Shown: piece after piece, positions 1 to 8,427 of the stretch
Layout: each line of letters starts with the position of its first letter
Numbering within the stretch: position 1 is the stretch's first letter
NCBI RefSeq assembly: GCF_900163965.1
Contig: NZ_FULE01000010.1
Coordinates: forward strand, 1-32,789
DNA: 32,789 bases
Source: Vibrio ruber DSM 16370
Lineage (GTDB): Bacteria; Pseudomonadota; Gammaproteobacteria; Enterobacterales; Vibrionaceae
Direction of reading: 5' to 3'
Notes under the pieces: model-generated
The model's database searches: none
Told to the model about the DNA's origin: nothing
The model's input: only the letters and a program-made list of their open reading frames with translations
Translations under genes and position numbers: made by a program

Positions 1-146
1 ACAAGAGTGGGTTCAAATTGTCTGAGTTGATCGAGCAAGTCGTTTCGTCTAACTTTTTTGTTCAAAAGAACCAGACGTTTGTCATCTAATGCACAGATTT
101 GGAAAACGTTTTTTGCCAAGTCGATACTGATTACGCTACATTTCAT
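1..146 (-). CDS. IS110-family transposase, N-terminal fragment
   Basis: Reading the minus strand from the ATG at 146-144 gives about 48 residues beginning MKCSVISIDLAKNVFQICAL and continuing off the window edge. The SIDLAKNVFQ block with its early Asp is the hallmark N terminus of IS110 transposases, where that Asp is the first acidic residue of the RuvC-like DEDD catalytic core. An AGGAG ribosome-binding site lies just upstream (about 153-157). Only the N terminus is present, so integrity and subgroup (IS110 versus IS1111) cannot be judged. The fragment was recognised from this motif and from the leader arrangement. It is transcribed away from purU. Confidence 0.85.
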   Translation of the reverse strand, partial: MKCSVISIDLAKNVFQICALDDKRLVLLNKKVRRNDLLDQLRQFEPTL

Positions 147-225
147 GGTGGTCACTCCTGATTTCGATTGTTGATATCACTTCAATCATGGCACATCACG
201 ATGCCGAGTGATGGAGTGACCATCC
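1..225 (-). mobile_element. IS110-family insertion sequence, 5' part only (runs off the window)
   Basis: The transposase gene at 1-146 plus about 80 bases of leader (147 to about 225) are the 5' end of an IS110-family element whose remainder lies beyond the window edge. The outer boundary is placed near 219-228, where a reading frame resembling the SppA N terminus stops matching and runs into IS leader sequence. IS110 elements generally lack clear terminal inverted repeats, so the boundary cannot be fixed to the base. A break inside a multicopy IS is typical of a short-read contig end. Confidence 0.75.
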
Positions 226-324
226 CATCAGAAACAACAGGTTCGTGACGAGATGGCGGAACAGGGTGATCGTTTTCCAGATAAACCGAAAGATCATACC
301 GATAGCTTTTAGTATTGTTTTCAT
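223..324 (-). pseudogene. sppA: sppA (signal peptide peptidase, protease IV) N-terminal remnant, interrupted by IS110
   Basis: From the ATG at 324-322 the minus strand encodes about 33 residues with a basic start, F/W-rich helix and hydrophobic segment (MKTILKAIGMIFRFIWKTIT, then an Arg, then VTNLLFLM). This pattern matches the N-terminal membrane anchor of SppA: E. coli SppA has M-x-T-L, F-K-x-x-W and an R..V-x-N-L-x-F segment in the same register. After Met33 the frame enters IS leader sequence and stops at 196-198. SppA is an inner-membrane Ser/Lys protease of about 600 residues that degrades leftover signal peptides, so nearly all of it is missing here. The remainder may lie on the other side of the IS. 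Assignment rests on a short segment. A different small membrane-anchored protein remains possible. Confidence 0.6.
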
Positions 325-401
325 AATCGCTTTAACATCGTGGCTGATTAGGCACCATGGTTGATAAAACCGATGGTACACGGTGTATGGTGAATATGAT
401 C

Positions 402-617
402 CTACGTGATAACCCAAAGAGGGACAACTATTCCGTTATGAGACTGATTGGATTGCGCTGACAAAGGAATCAAGGCCATGAATTCGGTGAGGGTAAAAGG
501 ATAGTCTTTCTCCTGCAAAAAGGCCTGCAGGTCAGAGCTTTCAGATAAATCGTTTGGATGAGCCATCAATTCCCCGGCCGATGATGGTTCGTCAGGGAAT
601 GATGATGGATTGGACAC
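402..617 (-). CDS. doubtful small hypothetical protein abutting purU
   Basis: A 71-codon frame starts at a GTG placed immediately after the purU stop (TAG-GTG). An internal ATG at 566-564 would give 54 residues. The product is acidic in its first half (DLSESSDLQAFLQEKDYPFT), has no membrane segment and no motif I recognise. The junction with purU would suit translational coupling, and the first half has a protein-like look. The C-terminal part (HNGIVVPLWVIT) looks like read-through of the region upstream of sppA. No strong Shine-Dalgarno is seen for the GTG. It could be a real small gene, a decayed one, or noise. Confidence 0.3.
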   Translation of the reverse strand: MSNPSSFPDEPSSAGELMAHPNDLSESSDLQAFLQEKDYPFTLTEFMALIPLSAQSNQSHNGIVVPLWVIT

Positions 618-1451
618 CTACAGAATGACGGTTTTATTGCCGTAGACAAATACTTTGTCATTCAACACATTTGCCAGCGCTTTACTCAAGACATTTTTTT
701 CAACATCACGTCCGGCTTGCGCCATATCCTGAGCGCTGAACGTGTGATCGACAGGGATAACATCTTGTTTGATGATTGGCCCCTCATCGAGATCATCAGT
801 GACGAAGTGGGCGGTTGCTCCGATAATTTTGACGCCGCGTTCATAGGCTTGCTGATAAGGCTTGGCACCGATAAACGCCGGCAGGAAGCTGTGATGAATA
901 TTGAGGATACGGTGATGGTATTTTTCAACAAAAGTGGGTGTCAGCACACGCATATACTTCGCCAGTATTATGTAATCCGGCTGATACTGCTCGATCACTT
1001 CAAGCATTTTCTGCTCATGTTCCTGACGGTTGAGGCCGTCATGTGAAACACAGTGATAAGGGATATCAAACCGTTCGGTCAGCGTTTGTAATTTATCGTA
1101 GTTGCCGATGACCGCTGCAATGTCTACATCCAGACTACCGTCGTAGCTTTTGATCAGAATATCACCCAGACAGTGAGCCTCTTTTGTCACCAGAATGACG
1201 ATTTTTTTACGTGAAGAGCCGATCAATTGATATTTGGCCCCTTCGGGCAGTGCCTGATCTAAATCCGCGTTCAGAGTTGCATCGTTAAAATAGCCTTCCA
1301 GCTCGGTGCGCATAAAAAAATGACCGCTGGTGTTATCGACATATTCATTATTGTGAATGATATTGAGCTGATGCTTGTAACAAATATTGGTAATTTTGGC
1401 GATCAGACCCGGTTTATCTGTGCAATGAGTAAGGAGGGTTTTCTTTTCCAT
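618..1451 (-). CDS. purU: Formyltetrahydrofolate deformylase PurU
   Basis: PurU hydrolyses 10-formyl-THF to formate and THF, supplying formate to PurT and balancing one-carbon pools. The 277-residue product has the family's N-terminal ACT regulatory domain (about 1-85, CTDKPGLIAKITNICYKHQL) and a C-terminal formyl-transferase-like domain. Key catalytic-domain landmarks are visible: the LNIHHSFLPAFIGAKPY segment with the Asn/His catalytic pair, and GATAHFVTDDLDEGPII with the catalytic Asp. Length matches E. coli PurU (280). I chose the ATG at 1451 over an in-frame TTG one codon upstream because a GGAAG ribosome-binding site sits nine bases ahead. Together with folD (13031-13891) it belongs to folate one-carbon metabolism, but the two are not linked here. 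Confidence 0.97.
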   Translation of the reverse strand: MEKKTLLTHCTDKPGLIAKITNICYKHQLNIIHNNEYVDNTSGHFFMRTELEGYFNDATLNADLDQALPEGAKYQLIGSSRKKIVILVTKEAHCLGDILIKSYDGSLDVDIAAVIGNYDKLQTLTERFDIPYHCVSHDGLNRQEHEQKMLEVIEQYQPDYIILAKYMRVLTPTFVEKYHHRILNIHHSFLPAFIGAKPYQQAYERGVKIIGATAHFVTDDLDEGPIIKQDVIPVDHTFSAQDMAQAGRDVEKNVLSKALANVLNDKVFVYGNKTVIL

Positions 1452-1497
1452 CAATGATGACTTCCGATGATTTTTTTGAATTAAAAACTATTTCAGA

Positions 1498-1520
1498 GGA
1501 CTCAAAACGGTGATGAGTCC
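1498..1520. repeat. Hairpin in the purU leader
   Basis: GGACTCA at 1498-1504 and its exact complement TGAGTCC at 1514-1520 form a 7-bp stem with a 9-base loop, about 50 bases upstream of purU. There is no adjacent T-run in either direction, so it is not an obvious terminator. It could be an operator or leader structure. Nothing ties it to a known regulator. Confidence 0.35.
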
Positions 1521-1659
1521 CACACTACTGCGGCTATAATTAATCTATTCTCAATAGAGTTTCAACCCAATAATAAAAGTAATTTTCTCCTCGGCTTATC
1601 TGGTTGGTCTTTATTTCGGGCAATCGTTGTGTCTCACATTTTTCATTAAGGTGGTGGTT

Positions 1660-1863
1660 ATGGATAAGGAATTGCTGGCTCGTAAATTATATGTTGAGCG
1701 TGTCCACGAGTTAATGGGAACGCATGAAATCGATGAGATCGTCCTGAATGCGATGTGGGAAAGCAAAGCTTCTCCCGCAGATGCTGCCAGAGTGATGCTG
1801 GAGCAACCGACCAATGTATTGGAAGCCGCTTCTTGGTTACAACGGTATCTGAACCGCAAGTAA
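1660..1863 (+). CDS. Small conserved-looking protein of unknown function
   Basis: The 67-residue product starts at the ATG at 1660, directly after a good AAGGTGG ribosome-binding site (1648-1655). An upstream in-frame start at 1627 has no such signal. The protein is soluble, helical and acidic/basic mixed (VERVHELMGTHEIDEIVLNA, then a Ser/Ala-rich stretch and LEAASWLQRYL), with no cysteine cluster, signal peptide or membrane segment. It occupies the place where E. coli carries yoaH beside yoaA, but I see no convincing similarity to YoaH. Codon use fits its neighbours, and I take it as a real gene. It reads toward yoaA 103 bases downstream, possibly in the same transcript. Confidence 0.75.
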   Translation: MDKELLARKLYVERVHELMGTHEIDEIVLNAMWESKASPADAARVMLEQPTNVLEAASWLQRYLNRK

Positions 1864-1966
1864 TCCCTTCATCGAGTGTTTTGCAGCGTGAATCGCAAGA
1901 GAAAGGTTCGCGCTGCTTCATCAAACCTGACATAATCGCACATTATATCTTTAAATCCTCTATGCG

Positions 1967-3922
1967 ATGATCGAACAGACTTTTTCAGCTCATGGTGCTT
2001 TGGGGAAAGCGATTCCCGGATTTCAGCCTCGTCAGGCTCAGATCGATATGGCCAAAGCGATTGAATCCGCTATTCATCACCAGTCACAACTGGTAGTTGA
2101 AGCCGGAACAGGGACGGGTAAAACTTTTGCCTATTTAGTGCCGGCGTTGATGAGCGGTAAAAAAGTCGTCATCAGCACCGGCTCGAAGAACCTGCAAGAA
2201 CAGTTATTTCATCGTGATTTGCCGTTGATTGTCAAAGCGACCGAATTTTTCGGCCAGATCGCGTTGCTCAAAGGCCGCGCGAATTATCTCTGTCTGGAGC
2301 GCCTGAACCGTCAGATGCTTGAGAGTCACGGCAATGAAACCGATTCCCAGCATTTTGCCCAACTGTTCCAGATCCGGCGCTGGGCGTCAGAAACGAAAAC
2401 CGGTGACCTCGGTGAATGTGAAACGCTACCGGAAGACAGCCTGATTATTCCGACCATTACTTCGACCAATGATAACTGTCTGGGTAAAGACTGCCCGGAT
2501 TTTCAGGATTGCTTTGTCTCAAAAGCACGCAAAAAAGCGATGGATGCGGATATTGTGGTGGTGAATCATCACCTGTTTCTGGCTGATCTTGCCATTAAAG
2601 AGACCGGTTTCGGTGAACTCATTCCCGAAGCTGAGGTATTTATTTTTGATGAAGCCCATCAGCTACCGGATATTGCCAGCCAGTATTTCGGACAGTCGCT
2701 GACCAGCCGCCAGATTCAGGAACTGGCGAAAGATATTGAGATCGGCTATCGCACCGAAGCGAAAGATATGCGTCAGTTGCAAAAAATCAGTGATAAGCTG
2801 GTTCAAACCGCAATGGATGTCAGAATTGCGCTGGGCGAGCCCGGCTATCGTGGCAACTGGCGCGAAGCGGTGCGCCAGCCCAAGGTGAGTCAGGCGATTG
2901 AACGTTTGACGGACAGCCTTGATTTTGCCTTAGAGGTCCTGAAACTTGCGTTAGGACGTAGTCAGTTATTGGATACGGCGTTTGAACGAACCAGTACCAT
3001 TCACGCGCGTCTTAAGCGAGTCTGTGAGGTTTCGATTACCGGCTACTCATACTGGTTTGATACCACACCACGCCATTTCGGATTGCATATCACCCCGCTG
3101 TCTGTCGCGGATAAGTTTCAGGAACAGATCAAATTGAAGCCGGGCTCGTGGATTTTTACCTCGGCAACTTTGGCAGTCAATCATGATTTCAGTCATTTCA
3201 GTCAGCGTCTGGGGCTCGTTCCGCAGCAACAGTTTTCCCTGCCAAGCCCGTTTGATTATCAGCAGCAGGCGCGACTGTGTGTGCCAAGGTATCTGCCGGA
3301 ACCGAACTCACCGGGAATGGCTGACAAATTAGTCGCTATGCTGACACCGGTCATCGAGCAGAATCAAGGGCGTTGTTTTTTCCTGTGTACCTCACATCAG
3401 ATGATGCGCGATTTAGGCGAGCGATTTCGTCAATGTCTGGAACTGCCGGTACTATTGCAGGGCGAAACCAGTAAGCAGAAAACCCTCTCTGAATTTATGT
3501 CGCTCGGCAATGCTTTGCTGGTTGCCACCGGTGCCTTCTGGGAAGGGATTGATGTTAGAGGCGATGCCCTGAGCTGTGTTATTATCGACAAATTGCCATT
3601 TACCGCACCGGATGATCCCTTACTGAAAGCCAGAATTGAGGACTGCCGTCTGCAAGGCGGAGAGCCCTTTCAACAGGTGCAACTTCCGGAAGCGGTGATT
3701 ACCCTCAAACAAGGGGTTGGACGACTGATTCGTGATGCAAGCGACAAAGGTGCGCTGATCATTTGCGATAATCGGTTGGTGACCCGGGATTACGGCGGCG
3801 TGTTTCTTGCAAGCTTACCCCCGATCCCACGAACCCGTGATTTAGAACAGATACAAGCATTTCTCCGCGATATATCGGAGCCGTCGCACTCGGAAAGTGA
3901 TGAAGTGAGTACAGAGAGTTAA
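1967..3922 (+). CDS. yoaA: DinG/XPD-family ATP-dependent DNA helicase YoaA
   Basis: YoaA is a superfamily 2, iron-sulfur 5'-3' DNA helicase. In E. coli it works with the polymerase III chi subunit HolC in repair of stalled replication forks. The 651-residue product shows Walker A EAGTGTGKT (45-53), a DEAH box (228-231) and motif VI QGVGRLIRD (582-590). Four Cys at 109, 171, 176 and 182 are spaced as the XPD/DinG Fe-S ligands between the helicase motifs. Length fits YoaA (636 in E. coli) and is shorter than DinG (about 715). The gene is followed with no gap by tsaB: the yoaA stop codon is immediately followed by the tsaB ATG, the same linkage as in other gammaproteobacteria. Confidence 0.95.
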   Translation: MIEQTFSAHGALGKAIPGFQPRQAQIDMAKAIESAIHHQSQLVVEAGTGTGKTFAYLVPALMSGKKVVISTGSKNLQEQLFHRDLPLIVKATEFFGQIALLKGRANYLCLERLNRQMLESHGNETDSQHFAQLFQIRRWASETKTGDLGECETLPEDSLIIPTITSTNDNCLGKDCPDFQDCFVSKARKKAMDADIVVVNHHLFLADLAIKETGFGELIPEAEVFIFDEAHQLPDIASQYFGQSLTSRQIQELAKDIEIGYRTEAKDMRQLQKISDKLVQTAMDVRIALGEPGYRGNWREAVRQPKVSQAIERLTDSLDFALEVLKLALGRSQLLDTAFERTSTIHARLKRVCEVSITGYSYWFDTTPRHFGLHITPLSVADKFQEQIKLKPGSWIFTSATLAVNHDFSHFSQRLGLVPQQQFSLPSPFDYQQQARLCVPRYLPEPNSPGMADKLVAMLTPVIEQNQGRCFFLCTSHQMMRDLGERFRQCLELPVLLQGETSKQKTLSEFMSLGNALLVATGAFWEGIDVRGDALSCVIIDKLPFTAPDDPLLKARIEDCRLQGGEPFQQVQLPEAVITLKQGVGRLIRDASDKGALIICDNRLVTRDYGGVFLASLPPIPRTRDLEQIQAFLRDISEPSHSESDEVSTES

Positions 3923-4624
3923 ATGAGTTCAAACATTCTTGCAATTGATACTTCAACAGAAAATTGTTCTGTTGCATTGATGGTCGATAACCAATGTTTT
4001 GTCCGACGGGACATTGCACCACGGGATCATGCGAAAAAAATCTTACCGATGGTAGATGAAGTTTTAAACGAAGCCGGCATTCGACTGACTGATTTAGATG
4101 CACTGGCATTCGGCCGTGGCCCCGGCAGTTTTACCGGTGTCCGGATTTGTATCGGGATTGCGCAAGGGTTGGCGTTTGGCGCCGGATTGCCGACGGTTCC
4201 GGTTTCGACGTTGGAAGCCATGGCACAAGGCAGCTATCGTGTATACGGTGCCCACCATGTGGCAACTGCCATTGATGCACGGATGAGCGAAGTGTATTGG
4301 GCACGCTTCACCCGTCAGGATAATGGCGCCTGGCAACTTGTGGATGATGAGTGTGTTATTCCGCCTCAGACACTGACACAGCAGCTCGAGAAAGATGTCT
4401 ACACATGGCGCTGTGCCGGCACGGGGTGGGCGGCTTATCACGATGAACTTGCCCAATTACCATTACAGGTTGAGCCCGGAGAGGTGCTTTATCCTGATGC
4501 TGAGGATATTGTATTTTTAGCCAAAATTGCATTTGAAAACGGAAAAACGGTTCCGGCGGAAGAGGCCAGCCCGATTTACTTACGTGATCAGGTGGCCTGG
4601 AAGAAAATACCGGGTCGAGCGTAG
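3923..4624 (+). CDS. tsaB: tRNA t6A biosynthesis protein TsaB
   Basis: TsaB (formerly YeaZ) is the ASKHA-fold scaffold that joins TsaD and TsaE to transfer threonylcarbamoyl to A37 of ANN-decoding tRNAs. It is essential in E. coli. The 233-residue product has the expected N-terminal phosphate-1-like strand-turn [16 protein letters not shown], the conserved [13 protein letters not shown] helix, and the [20 protein letters not shown] dimer-interface region. Length matches E. coli (231). The ATG abuts the yoaA stop, implying translational coupling. The tRNA-Arg-TCT in this window reads AGA, an A-starting codon, and so is the type of tRNA other position-37 systems act on. t6A37 in particular is expected on ANN readers, including this one. 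Confidence 0.96.
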   Translation: MSSNILAIDTSTENCSVALMVDNQCFVRRDIAPRDHAKKILPMVDEVLNEAGIRLTDLDALAFGRGPGSFTGVRICIGIAQGLAFGAGLPTVPVSTLEAMAQGSYRVYGAHHVATAIDARMSEVYWARFTRQDNGAWQLVDDECVIPPQTLTQQLEKDVYTWRCAGTGWAAYHDELAQLPLQVEPGEVLYPDAEDIVFLAKIAFENGKTVPAEEASPIYLRDQVAWKKIPGRA

Positions 4625-4713
4625 CCGTCTCCCGTCGTTGGCTCATGAAGTATGAGCAAGTACGGGCGATATGATACGTCACAGGCCGAAACACGAGACA
4701 GGTGAGGAACATT

Positions 4714-5022
4714 ATGGTTTCGATTCAGGGATTACCACCTTCACGAATACCGGGAACGGGGAAGTCATCAAAAGCGGCGAAAGCAAAGCGGCAGGGTGAT
4801 GCTGCAAATGCTGCATCTGACACTTATGAACCGACGCCGGTTGCCAATGCTGTTACTCACTCGATGCGTTCAATGCAAGAGACCGAGCGTTTTCAGGAGA
4901 ATCTGCAATATGACTTACCCGAAGGGCGGAGCCGTAAAGCGCTGGAAGCGTATTTCGGTGTGATGACTCAAGCCCGGCGGGAGGAACTTGCTCAGATGCT
5001 CGGGGTCGATATTTATATTTAA
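4714..5022 (+). CDS. Hypothetical protein between tsaB and slp
   Basis: The 102-residue product starts at the ATG at 4714, preceded by GGTGAGGA (4701-4708). An in-frame start four codons earlier has no ribosome-binding site. The N-terminal third is low-complexity and basic (PSRIPGTGKSSKAAKAKRQG), and looks disordered. The C-terminal half is helical and better ordered (RSRKALEAYFGVMTQARREE, ending LGVDIYI). There is no signal peptide, membrane segment or catalytic motif. It sits 89 bases after tsaB and 15 bases before slp, so is probably co-transcribed with both. A protein in this position occurs in Vibrio, but I know of no assigned function. Confidence 0.8.
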   Translation: MVSIQGLPPSRIPGTGKSSKAAKAKRQGDAANAASDTYEPTPVANAVTHSMRSMQETERFQENLQYDLPEGRSRKALEAYFGVMTQARREELAQMLGVDIYI

Positions 5023-5037
5023 TATGAGGGGAAACAC

Positions 5038-5613
5038 ATGGTTCGCTATCATTTCAATCGTCGTATTGGCAAAGGCATGGCGATAGCCTTCACCTGTTTA
5101 GTGCTGAGCGCCTGCGCGTTACTACTGCCGGATGAATTGTCCGTCCCTGACGGTGCTACGGTGATTCAGGATTATCAAACTTTTTCCGCACTGAAGGGGA
5201 CTCAGGCACCTTATGTCCGGCTGGGTGGGGTGATTGCTGAGATTAAGAACCTGCCGAACCGAACCCGTCTGGAAATGGTCAACCTGCCCATCGATTCTAG
5301 TGGTAAACCTGATATCCGAGAAGAGCCAAACGGGCGGTTTATTGTGTATGTGAACCGCTTTCTTGATCCGGTGACTTATGCGAAAGGGCGGTTACTGACG
5401 GTACTCGGCAGTGCCATTGCACCGGAAAAGAGTCAGGTCGGTGAATATCGGGCTGAGTTTCCGGCCTTGTCAGCATCGGCTTATCATTTATGGCGGGTGA
5501 CGGAACGGGTCGTGATTCATGAACCGGGTTCATTTCTGCGTGAATGTGATCACTGGCGCTGTCGGGAGAATTTCGGCTCGAGGACCGGTAAGGTAGTACC
5601 TGAGGTCAAATAA
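5038..5613 (+). CDS. slp: Slp-family outer-membrane lipoprotein
   Basis: Slp is a starvation- or stationary-phase-induced outer-membrane lipoprotein of uncertain role. The 191-residue product has a lipoprotein signal peptide with the lipobox LSAC, giving Cys26 as the lipidated residue. The next residue is Ala rather than Asp, so outer-membrane sorting is expected. The mature part carries the family segments VRLGGVIAEIKNLPNRTRLE (about residues 60-80) and GRFIVYVNRFLDPVTYAKGR (about 98-118). A GAGGGGAAA ribosome-binding site precedes the ATG. Vibrio genomes commonly keep an Slp homologue beside tsaB/fadD. Two extra Cys lie near the C terminus (in LRECDHWRCRE), which may form a disulfide in the periplasm. 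Confidence 0.92.
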   Translation: MVRYHFNRRIGKGMAIAFTCLVLSACALLLPDELSVPDGATVIQDYQTFSALKGTQAPYVRLGGVIAEIKNLPNRTRLEMVNLPIDSSGKPDIREEPNGRFIVYVNRFLDPVTYAKGRLLTVLGSAIAPEKSQVGEYRAEFPALSASAYHLWRVTERVVIHEPGSFLRECDHWRCRENFGSRTGKVVPEVK

Positions 5614-5619
5614 TCCGCT

Positions 5620-6501
5620 ATGCTCGTGCAACATACTTATTCTATTGCTGAACGAAACATCGCTGCGATTGACACAGGCAATCATCAAACTGCGGACTGT
5701 TCCGTCATTTTCCTGCATGGCTGGCTCGATAATGCCGCCAGCTTTATGTCTGTGCTGGACGTTATGACAAGTCAGATAACCCCCCGGATTCATTTATGCG
5801 CGATGGATTTACCGGGACATGGTCTGTCAAGTCATAAATCAGCAGACAACTTTTATACATTTCATGACTATATCGATGACGTTCATCAATTTTTAGTGAC
5901 TCTGCCAGCGAAAAAAAAGATTTTAGTCGGTCATTCGCTTGGTGGATTGATTGCAAGTTGCTATAGTGCCGCCTTTCCTGAATATGTCGATGGACTGTTT
6001 TTGATTGAGAGTCTCGGCCCCTTGACCGAATCCGCAGAACTTAGTGTCCAACGGTTACGGGATGGCGTGAACAGTCGTAACCGTATCCGGCGCAAATCAC
6101 GCAACAGAGGTTATGAGCATTATAATGTCGCCCTGAATGTCCGGGCGATGCATTCGGCATTGCCCGAAGCGCTTATTGAGCCGATTGTTGCGCGAGGCAT
6201 TGAATTGCGGGATGGGTTGTGGATGTGGCGGGCTGACCCGAAACTGTCTGCTCAGTCATTGTATCGGATGTCAGATGCACACGCTGAAGCCGTATTGGCT
6301 GCGATTCAGGCTCCCTTTCAGGTAGTTTTGGGGGAACAAGGGTATCCCTCTTTAAAATCATTTTCCCAGACTATGCTACCAGAGCAAATTGAGATTCAGC
6401 ACGTGAAGGGCGGCCATCACTGTCATTTAGAGTATCCTGAGCAAGTTGGCCGGTTGATATCACAATTTGTTATGAAAATTAATGTAACACCATTTTCTTA
6501 A
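5620..6501 (+). CDS. Alpha/beta-hydrolase fold protein
   Basis: The 293-residue product is a cytoplasmic serine hydrolase by fold. The oxyanion-hole HGW lies at 33-35, the nucleophile elbow GHSLGG at 104-109 with Ser106, and the catalytic His is within the GGHHCHLE block near residue 268. The segment AMDLPGHGLSSH (61-72) is typical of esterase, lipase or epoxide-hydrolase-like members. The substrate is not readable from sequence. The gene starts six bases after the slp stop and lies upstream of fadD, so an ester, thioester or lipid-related substrate would suit the neighbourhood, but that is inference. No signal peptide is present. An AT-rich stretch separates it from fadD, which probably has its own promoter. 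Confidence 0.9.
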   Translation: MLVQHTYSIAERNIAAIDTGNHQTADCSVIFLHGWLDNAASFMSVLDVMTSQITPRIHLCAMDLPGHGLSSHKSADNFYTFHDYIDDVHQFLVTLPAKKKILVGHSLGGLIASCYSAAFPEYVDGLFLIESLGPLTESAELSVQRLRDGVNSRNRIRRKSRNRGYEHYNVALNVRAMHSALPEALIEPIVARGIELRDGLWMWRADPKLSAQSLYRMSDAHAEAVLAAIQAPFQVVLGEQGYPSLKSFSQTMLPEQIEIQHVKGGHHCHLEYPEQVGRLISQFVMKINVTPFS

Positions 6502-6552
6502 ATTAGAGTCTATACTTTAAAAACTTTGGGAAATTAACAAATAATTAACATA

Positions 6553-6558
6553 TATAAT
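6553..6558 (+). promoter_or_regulatory. Candidate -10 element for fadD
   Basis: A perfect TATAAT lies 39 bases before the fadD GTG in an AT-rich stretch (6481-6560). No good -35 sits 16-18 bases upstream. Just downstream, ACTGACCTGCCAGT (6569-6582) has ACTG/CAGT arms faintly like a FadR operator, but the spacing is one base short of the usual site. Confidence 0.4.
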
Positions 6559-6597
6559 AAGGCGGGGCACTGACCTGCCAGTACGAGGAGTATCCCT

Positions 6598-8292
6598 GTG
6601 GAGCATCCATGGCTTGCACGTTACCCAAATGATGTGCCTGAAACGATTAATCCAGATGTTTATTCATCTTTGGTTGAGATGTTTGAACAATCGATCACGA
6701 AATACGCTGATCAGCCTGCTTTTGTCAATATGGGAACGGTGATGACCTTCCGTAAGCTGGAAGAGCGCAGTCGTGCTTTTGCCGCTTATTTACAAAACGA
6801 GTTACAACTCAAAAAAGGTGATCGCGTTGCCTTAATGATGCCAAATTTGCTGCAATACCCGGTGGCGTTGTTTGGTGTGCTACGGGCTGGTTTAGTGGCC
6901 GTTAATGTCAATCCCCTGTATACGCCCCGAGAGCTGGAACATCAGCTCAATGATGCGGGGGTCACCACGATTGTGATCGTCTCGAATTTTGCCGGAACCT
7001 TGCAGAAAATTGTACAACGGACATCGGTACAACATGTCATTCTGACGAGTCTGGGGCAGATGTTGCCACGCGCGAAAGGAACCGTGGTGGACTTTGTCGT
7101 CAAATATGTCAAACGACTCGTGCCACACTACCATCTACCGGATGCAATCTCGATGCGAACCGCTTTAAAACTCGGTCGTCGGATGCAGTATGTCAAGCCA
7201 GTTATCGAAGGTGATGATACCGCATTTTTACAGTATACCGGTGGCACGACAGGCATTGCCAAAGGTGCGATCCTCTCTCACCGCAACATGGTTGCCAACG
7301 TCTTACAGGCGAAAGCGGCTTATGGGCCGGTTTTAACCGAAGGGCGAGAGCTGGTGGTGACCGCGTTGCCTTTGTATCATGTGTTTGCATTAAGTGTGAA
7401 CTGTCTGCTGTTTATTGAATTGGGCGGACAAAACCTGCTAATCACCAATCCGAGAGATATCCCCGGATTTGTCAAAGAGTTACAACGCTATCCTGTGACG
7501 GCAATCACTGGGGTGAATACGCTGTTTAATGCCTTGGTTCACAATGAATCGTTCCGTAATATGGACTTTTCCCGCCTGCATTTGTCTGTCGGCGGGGGAA
7601 CGGCCGTACAACGGGCGGTTGCCAATGAGTGGAAAAAAGTAACCGGCTTACATTTGCTCGAAGGTTATGGTTTAACTGAATGTTCTCCTTTGGTTGCAGG
7701 CAACCCCTATGATCTGAGTGATTACAGTGGCGCGATCGGTCTGCCGGTGCCATCGACCGATGTGCGGATTGTTGATGAGAATGGTCAAGTCGTCGGGTTT
7801 GATCAGACCGGTGAGTTACAGGTTCGCGGACCACAGGTGATGACCGGATACTGGCAGCGTGAAGATGCCACACGAGAAGTCTTAACTGATGATGGTTGGT
7901 TATCGACCGGTGATATTGTTCGGATGGATGAGCAAGGTATGCTATATATCGTGGATCGGAAAAAAGATATGATTCTGGTTTCCGGTTTTAATGTGTATCC
8001 GAATGAAATTGAAGATGTTGTCTCTATGCATGATAAAGTGCTGGAAGCTGCCGCGATCGGACAACCACATGATGTGAGTGGTGAAGTGGTTAAACTGTTT
8101 GTCGTTAAAAAAGATACATCGCTGACAAAAGAAGAAATCATTGCTCACTGTCGCCAATATCTGACCGGATATAAGATCCCGAAACTGATAGAATTCCGTG
8201 ACGAGCTGCCGAAAACCAATGTCGGTAAAATATTACGCCGGGCATTGAAAGATGAAAATCATCAGGTAATGCTGGGTATGGAACAGGGCTAG
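6598..8292 (+). CDS. fadD: Long-chain-fatty-acid--CoA ligase FadD
   Basis: FadD activates long-chain fatty acids to acyl-CoA with ATP at the inner membrane, driving vectorial uptake and feeding beta-oxidation. The 564-residue product carries the AMP-binding P-loop [11 protein letters not shown] (213-223), the acyl-adenylate motif GYGLTECSP (about 358-366) and the FadD signature [16 protein letters not shown] followed by [20 protein letters not shown] (about 430-465). The C-terminal catalytic Lys region is [11 protein letters not shown]. Length matches E. coli FadD (561). The start is GTG at 6598 with GAGGAG (6585-6590) ahead. E. coli fadD also uses a non-AUG start. A hairpin terminator follows at 8321-8344. 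Downstream rnd is in the same order as in E. coli. Confidence 0.97.
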   Translation: MEHPWLARYPNDVPETINPDVYSSLVEMFEQSITKYADQPAFVNMGTVMTFRKLEERSRAFAAYLQNELQLKKGDRVALMMPNLLQYPVALFGVLRAGLVAVNVNPLYTPRELEHQLNDAGVTTIVIVSNFAGTLQKIVQRTSVQHVILTSLGQMLPRAKGTVVDFVVKYVKRLVPHYHLPDAISMRTALKLGRRMQYVKPVIEGDDTAFLQYTGGTTGIAKGAILSHRNMVANVLQAKAAYGPVLTEGRELVVTALPLYHVFALSVNCLLFIELGGQNLLITNPRDIPGFVKELQRYPVTAITGVNTLFNALVHNESFRNMDFSRLHLSVGGGTAVQRAVANEWKKVTGLHLLEGYGLTECSPLVAGNPYDLSDYSGAIGLPVPSTDVRIVDENGQVVGFDQTGELQVRGPQVMTGYWQREDATREVLTDDGWLSTGDIVRMDEQGMLYIVDRKKDMILVSGFNVYPNEIEDVVSMHDKVLEAAAIGQPHDVSGEVVKLFVVKKDTSLTKEEIIAHCRQYLTGYKIPKLIEFRDELPKTNVGKILRRALKDENHQVMLGMEQG

Positions 8293-8320
8293 TTGTCCAT
8301 GATAGCGACATACTGATAAG

Positions 8321-8344
8321 TGCCGACATGATGTCGGCATTTTT
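8321..8344 (+). terminator. Rho-independent terminator of fadD
   Basis: TGCCGACA (8321-8328) pairs with TGTCGGCA (8332-8339) around a TGA loop, followed by TTTTT and then C. It lies 29 bases after the fadD stop codon and isolates fadD from rnd. Confidence 0.9.
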
Positions 8345-8427
8345 CTTGTTCGTACTTTCTTGTTCATACATAGCGGCCGCGCCATGATGAACGCTTGCCT
8401 GATCATGAATGATAAAAGTGAGTAATT

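Noticed and set aside
3759..4712. Several minus-strand frames of 64 to 120 codons antisense to yoaA and tsaB
   Set aside because: They are shadows of the plus-strand coding sequence, without start signals or recognisable motifs.
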